Origin: Gp6-AA40 sp035764385
GTDB lineage: Bacteria; Acidobacteriota; Vicinamibacteria; Vicinamibacterales; UBA2999
NCBI GenBank assembly: GCA_035764385.1
Contig: DASTZI010000221.1
Coordinates: 1-64,000, forward strand
Direction of reading: 5' to 3'
DNA: 64,000 nucleotides
A program made the translations under genes and the position numbers. Of the stretch, positions 61,141-64,000 are shown one piece after another; position 1 is the stretch's first letter; every line of letters begins with the position of its first letter. The notes beneath the pieces are model-generated. The model worked only from the letters and a program-made list of their open reading frames with translations. It ran no database searches and was not told the origin of the DNA.

Positions 61141-62151
61141 TCAGGGCGCCCGGCGCGCGACAACGCGCAGGTTCTTACCGTAACAACCGGCGTTGGCGAG
61201 GAACTGGACGACATCGGCAATTTCCGTCAGCGCCTGCGCATCGCGATGGAGTACCTCGCGGCGGTACCAGATGTAATCCTCGATGTCGAGACCTTCGGTG
61301 ACGATCAGCTCCGGCGTCAACGAATGCCGCAGCATCAGATCGCGCATTGTCGTCGGCGTGTAGTAATTGAGATGGTGCGTCGGCCAGATGAAGTGCGCGT
61401 TGGCGCCCATCAGCAGCCGCGACGCCGAGTCGAAGTTTGGCACATAGAGAAACAGAATGCCGTCGGGCGCGAGCAGATCCACGCAGGCCCGCAGCGTGCG
61501 TCCTGGATCGAGGAGGTGCTCGAGCACGTCGAACAACGACACTGCGTCGAAGGTGCCTGCGGCAAGACCCGCGTCCTCGAGCCCGACCGTCCGCAGGTCG
61601 AGCCCGCGCGACCGTCCGAATTCGATCGCCGAGGGGTTCAGATCGATCCCAGTCGCCTTCCAGCCGTTGGCCTGAGCGGCCTCGACGACAAAGCCCGTGC
61701 TGCAGCCGACATCGAGGTACCTTGGCGCACGGCCGTTCGCCATCCGCAAATGCTCGCCCATGATGCGCACACGCTCCGCACCGAAGCGCTTCACGCGGTA
61801 GTCATGACTGTTGATCCCGAGGTCCCGGACGATGTCCTGGTATGCCTGTGAGGCGTAGACCTGCTGGTAGTGTGCCTGGTCGAAGGTCGGATTGACGAAG
61901 ACGAGATCGCACTCCCTGCAGCGGACGATCCGCATGTGATCTTTTTCGAGTTCGAGCGTCTCCTCCACACTGCCGCACGTGGGGCACGCCCGGCGTGACA
62001 GCAACTCCTGCGGAATGTGGCCAAAGCGCCTGACGAGCTCGTCGATCGGGTGGGTCCGCTTGTCGATCAGGCTCTTATACGACGCGCCTGGCCGCAGCTG
62101 GTTCACGTCCACCGGCTGGTATTCAGAGACGCGTCTATACGGAATCTGCAT
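61141..62151 (-). CDS. Zinc-ribbon SAM methyltransferase, copy 2
   Basis: 336 residues, ATG 62151. N-terminal Cys4 CPTCGSVEETLELEKDHMRIVRCRECDLVFVNP, then YLDVGCSTGFVVEAAQANGW (SAM motif I), TGIDLNPSAIEFG, SLFDVLEHLLDPGRTLRACVDLLAPDGILFLYVPNFDS. Same architecture as 50038. It overlaps the NeuA-like gene by 17 bases, so methylation of the sugar made by that pair, or of the finished glycan, is plausible. Confidence 0.87.
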   Translation of the reverse strand: MQIPYRRVSEYQPVDVNQLRPGASYKSLIDKRTHPIDELVRRFGHIPQELLSRRACPTCGSVEETLELEKDHMRIVRCRECDLVFVNPTFDQAHYQQVYASQAYQDIVRDLGINSHDYRVKRFGAERVRIMGEHLRMANGRAPRYLDVGCSTGFVVEAAQANGWKATGIDLNPSAIEFGRSRGLDLRTVGLEDAGLAAGTFDAVSLFDVLEHLLDPGRTLRACVDLLAPDGILFLYVPNFDSASRLLMGANAHFIWPTHHLNYYTPTTMRDLMLRHSLTPELIVTEGLDIEDYIWYRREVLHRDAQALTEIADVVQFLANAGCYGKNLRVVARRAP

Positions 62152-62839
62152 TCGAACGCGCAGCGACGACCGACTCGGCGAGTCGTAAATCCCACGGTGT
62201 GTCGATGTCGAGCGACTCTTCCGGCGTCATGATCAGCGGCCACGTCTCGTCGCCGTACAGCGAACCCTGTTCGATGACACGCGCATGAACCGCCAGCACG
62301 GCCGGACCATTACGCGCGTAGAGACGAGGTTTGTCCTGTCGCCGCGTCGGCCCGGAACCTTCGAGGAATGGCTTGAGAACTCCTTCGTCGAGCCGCATCA
62401 CCGATGTCGGGTTGAACTGATGCGGTAATTCCACAACCGAGACGACTGAGTCGCCGCGCACGCGCTGCAGCCAGTCGATGGCTGCGTCGATGTGCTGCCC
62501 GCGGCGCAGCGGTGACGTCGGCTGAAGCAGGACGACCATATCGGCGTCGAAACCGGCTTCACGCATTGCGCGAATGGCATGCTGCAGGACGGGCAGCATG
62601 GGAGCGTCGTCTGCGGCGAGCGACGCGGGTCGCATGAACGGCACTTCGAGCCCGAGCAACCTCGCGCAGTCAGCCACGCGAGCGTCGTCGGTGCTCACGA
62701 TCGTGCGGGTCAGCTTCTTGCTTTCTTTGACTGCATCCGCGGTGTAGGCAAGCAACGGGCGTCCACAGAGTGGCGCCAGGTTCTTCATCCCAATGCCTTT
62801 GGACCCACCGCGGGCGGGGATGACCCCGAGAACGTTCAT
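62135..62839 (-). CDS. NeuA-like CMP-nonulosonic acid synthetase, copy 3
   Basis: 234 residues from ATG 62839, one base overlap with NeuC-like copy 2. VLGVIPARGGSKGIGMKNLAPLCGRPLLAYT, VSTDDARVADCARLLGLEVPFMRPASLAADDAPM, VVLLQPTSPLRRGQHIDAAI and C-terminal IMTPEESLDIDTPWDLRLAESVV. It forms a NeuC-NeuA pair; the matching NeuB may lie beyond the right window edge or be one of the two copies here. Confidence 0.9.
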   Translation of the reverse strand: MNVLGVIPARGGSKGIGMKNLAPLCGRPLLAYTADAVKESKKLTRTIVSTDDARVADCARLLGLEVPFMRPASLAADDAPMLPVLQHAIRAMREAGFDADMVVLLQPTSPLRRGQHIDAAIDWLQRVRGDSVVSVVELPHQFNPTSVMRLDEGVLKPFLEGSGPTRRQDKPRLYARNGPAVLAVHARVIEQGSLYGDETWPLIMTPEESLDIDTPWDLRLAESVVAARSNADSV

Positions 62840-63993
62840 TAATAGGACAAACGCTTCTGGATGCGCAGCGGCGTGTCGACGAGGATCTTCGCGATGCGTG
62901 CGCCCGCGCCGCCGTCGCCATACAGATGGCTCGACGGGTATCGGCCACGGGCAAGCTGCTTCTTGACCGCAGCGGCAATCTCCCGCCGGTCGTATCCGAC
63001 GTCGCTCACGTTGTCCGCCCGATCCCGACCCTGCTGCCGGCTGCCGATATTGACGGTTGGAACACCGATGTACGCACCTTCGCGTACCGGCGCGGACGAA
63101 TTCCCGACGGCGCACGCGCAGCTCAACATCAATTTGACGTAGGTCTCGATCGGGAAATTCTTGTAAAAGCGGATGTACTCAGGGCGATAGTGCTCCCTGA
63201 ATTTCCGCATGCCGCGCGAGATGTCCTCGGACCCGGCGTCGGCATTGGGCCACAGCATGATCGTCGGCATCTGCAACTCGTGCAGCGCCATCAATGTCTC
63301 GACGATCTGGTCTTCGCCATGACCGTATTCGGTCGTAACCGGATGCTGACTGACGAGCAGGAAGGGTTTGTCGAGCGTGATGTGCGCGCCGACGCCCTCG
63401 CGATCAAGCCAGTCAGGCGAGCCGAGGTGTCCATTGGCCCTCGCCATCTCGGCGACCAGGTCGATGCGCGGACACCCGACGACATGAACAGTAGCTGGAT
63501 CCTCCCCCATGCGGACAATGCGCTCGGCCGCGGCGGCATTCGCGGGGAAGTGCAGGTGCGACAGCTTCGTCACCGCGTGGCGGATGCTCTCGTCGATGGT
63601 GCCGCTGATTTCTCCGCCCATCGTGTGCGCCAGCGGAATGTTCATATAGGCCGCGGCAACCGCCGTCGCCATGGTCTCGAAACGATCGCCGACGCTGACC
63701 ACAACATCGGGCTTCAGCATGCCGAAGATTGTCGGCAGCTCGAGCAACCCCAGGCCGGTCGACTTCGCCATCGTGCCCGGTGTTTCTCCTTCGACGATCA
63801 TCGTCACCTTTGCATCGGGGTGAAATCCGTCGGCTTCGATGACGTCCACAACCGAGCCGAAGCGATCCAGCAACGCCGATGCTCCGACGACAAGTTGCAG
63901 CTTCAAACCGGGCGTTGCCCGCACCGCGCACATGACCGACTTGATGCTGCTGTAGTTCGCGCGGGAGCCGACGACGATGCAGATCTTCCTCAT
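62839..63993 (-). CDS. NeuC-like hydrolysing UDP-GlcNAc 2-epimerase, copy 2
   Basis: 384 residues from ATG 63993, seven bases from the window edge. CIVVGSRANYSSIKSVMCAVRATPGLKL, VSVGDRFETMATAVAAAYMNIPLAHTMGGEISGTIDESIRHAVTKLSHLHF, VVGCPRIDLVAEM, VSQHPVTTEYGHGEDQ and GNSSAPVREGAYIGVPTVNIGSRQQG. Collinear with copy 1 over the whole length but divergent, with SRAN in place of TARP in the first nucleotide-binding loop. Operon continues off the window. Confidence 0.92.
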   Translation of the reverse strand: MRKICIVVGSRANYSSIKSVMCAVRATPGLKLQLVVGASALLDRFGSVVDVIEADGFHPDAKVTMIVEGETPGTMAKSTGLGLLELPTIFGMLKPDVVVSVGDRFETMATAVAAAYMNIPLAHTMGGEISGTIDESIRHAVTKLSHLHFPANAAAAERIVRMGEDPATVHVVGCPRIDLVAEMARANGHLGSPDWLDREGVGAHITLDKPFLLVSQHPVTTEYGHGEDQIVETLMALHELQMPTIMLWPNADAGSEDISRGMRKFREHYRPEYIRFYKNFPIETYVKLMLSCACAVGNSSAPVREGAYIGVPTVNIGSRQQGRDRADNVSDVGYDRREIAAAVKKQLARGRYPSSHLYGDGGAGARIAKILVDTPLRIQKRLSY

Positions 63994-64000
63994 CGGGTTC

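Noticed and set aside
16291..63993. Mobile genomic island
   Set aside because: The cluster looks like a typical variable glycan locus, but no integrase, transposase, tRNA edge or direct repeat is visible, so an island cannot be claimed.

Overview
This window is a GC-rich bacterial chromosome segment with dense gene packing, frequent GTG and TTG starts, and long chains of genes whose start and stop codons overlap. No gene gives a firm taxonomic anchor. The overall style (GC content, thiS-thiG pair, short palindromes translated as PSGVEG or SGPPEGGP tails, huge single-direction glycan cluster) best fits an Acidobacteriota, possibly Vicinamibacteria-type, genome. That placement is inference. I see no rRNA, tRNA, CRISPR array, transposase, integrase or phage gene. 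No gene-free stretch exceeds about 200 bases.

Positions 1-16285 are mostly housekeeping: an edge-truncated acyl-CoA dehydrogenase, a degenerate diadenylate-cyclase-like protein, an acyl-CoA ligase/ACP/acyltransferase fusion, initiation factor IF-1, a DEAD-box RNA helicase, a small four-cysteine protein, a MerR-TPR protein, glucokinase, an ABC exporter with a membrane transglutaminase-like protein, a lipoprotein, thiS-thiG, and a coiled-coil methyltransferase that leads into the glycan region.

Positions 16291-63993 form a surface-glycan cluster of about 48 kb. Every gene is on the minus strand except a plus-strand L-2-hydroxyglutarate oxidase gene at 19657-20757. Sixteen neighbouring gene pairs overlap by exactly 4 bases (ATGA, GTGA or TTGA), so much of the cluster is probably translated as coupled operons. 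It encodes a UDP-GlcNAc dehydrogenase plus oxidoreductase, aminotransferase and acetyltransferase (matching the WbpA-B-E-D route to UDP-2,3-diacetamido-glucuronic acid), GDP-mannose dehydratase with a reductase, two further NDP-sugar epimerases, a second sugar aminotransferase, and a redundant nonulosonic-acid set: two NeuB-like, two NeuC-like and three NeuA-like genes. Assembly proteins include a lipid-linked sugar initiating transferase fused to half of a PglF/CapD-type protein, and several GT2, GT4 and Kps-like glycosyltransferases.

Two paralogous families stand out. Family A is marked by a GPWLSEVG motif near the N-terminus and FVGTxG...AP near the C-terminus and has five copies. Family B is marked by SWDHLSSKA, RPHP and YFDSxYYS motifs and has three copies. 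One gene at 54193-56850 fuses B to A. I do not recognise a characterised member of either family; they look like GT-B-type transferases and are the best candidates for an undescribed system.

The second unusual signal is not a gene. Tracts with strict 7-base periodicity, each with its own unit sequence, sit at 2587, 3777, 15495, 23740, 29991, 36231, 37438 and 53171, and a related 9-base tract forms a 24-bp hairpin at 13848. They occupy several of the few gaps in the overlapped cluster, and three are translated in frame inside proteins. They resemble in form the heptanucleotide STRR repeats of cyanobacteria.
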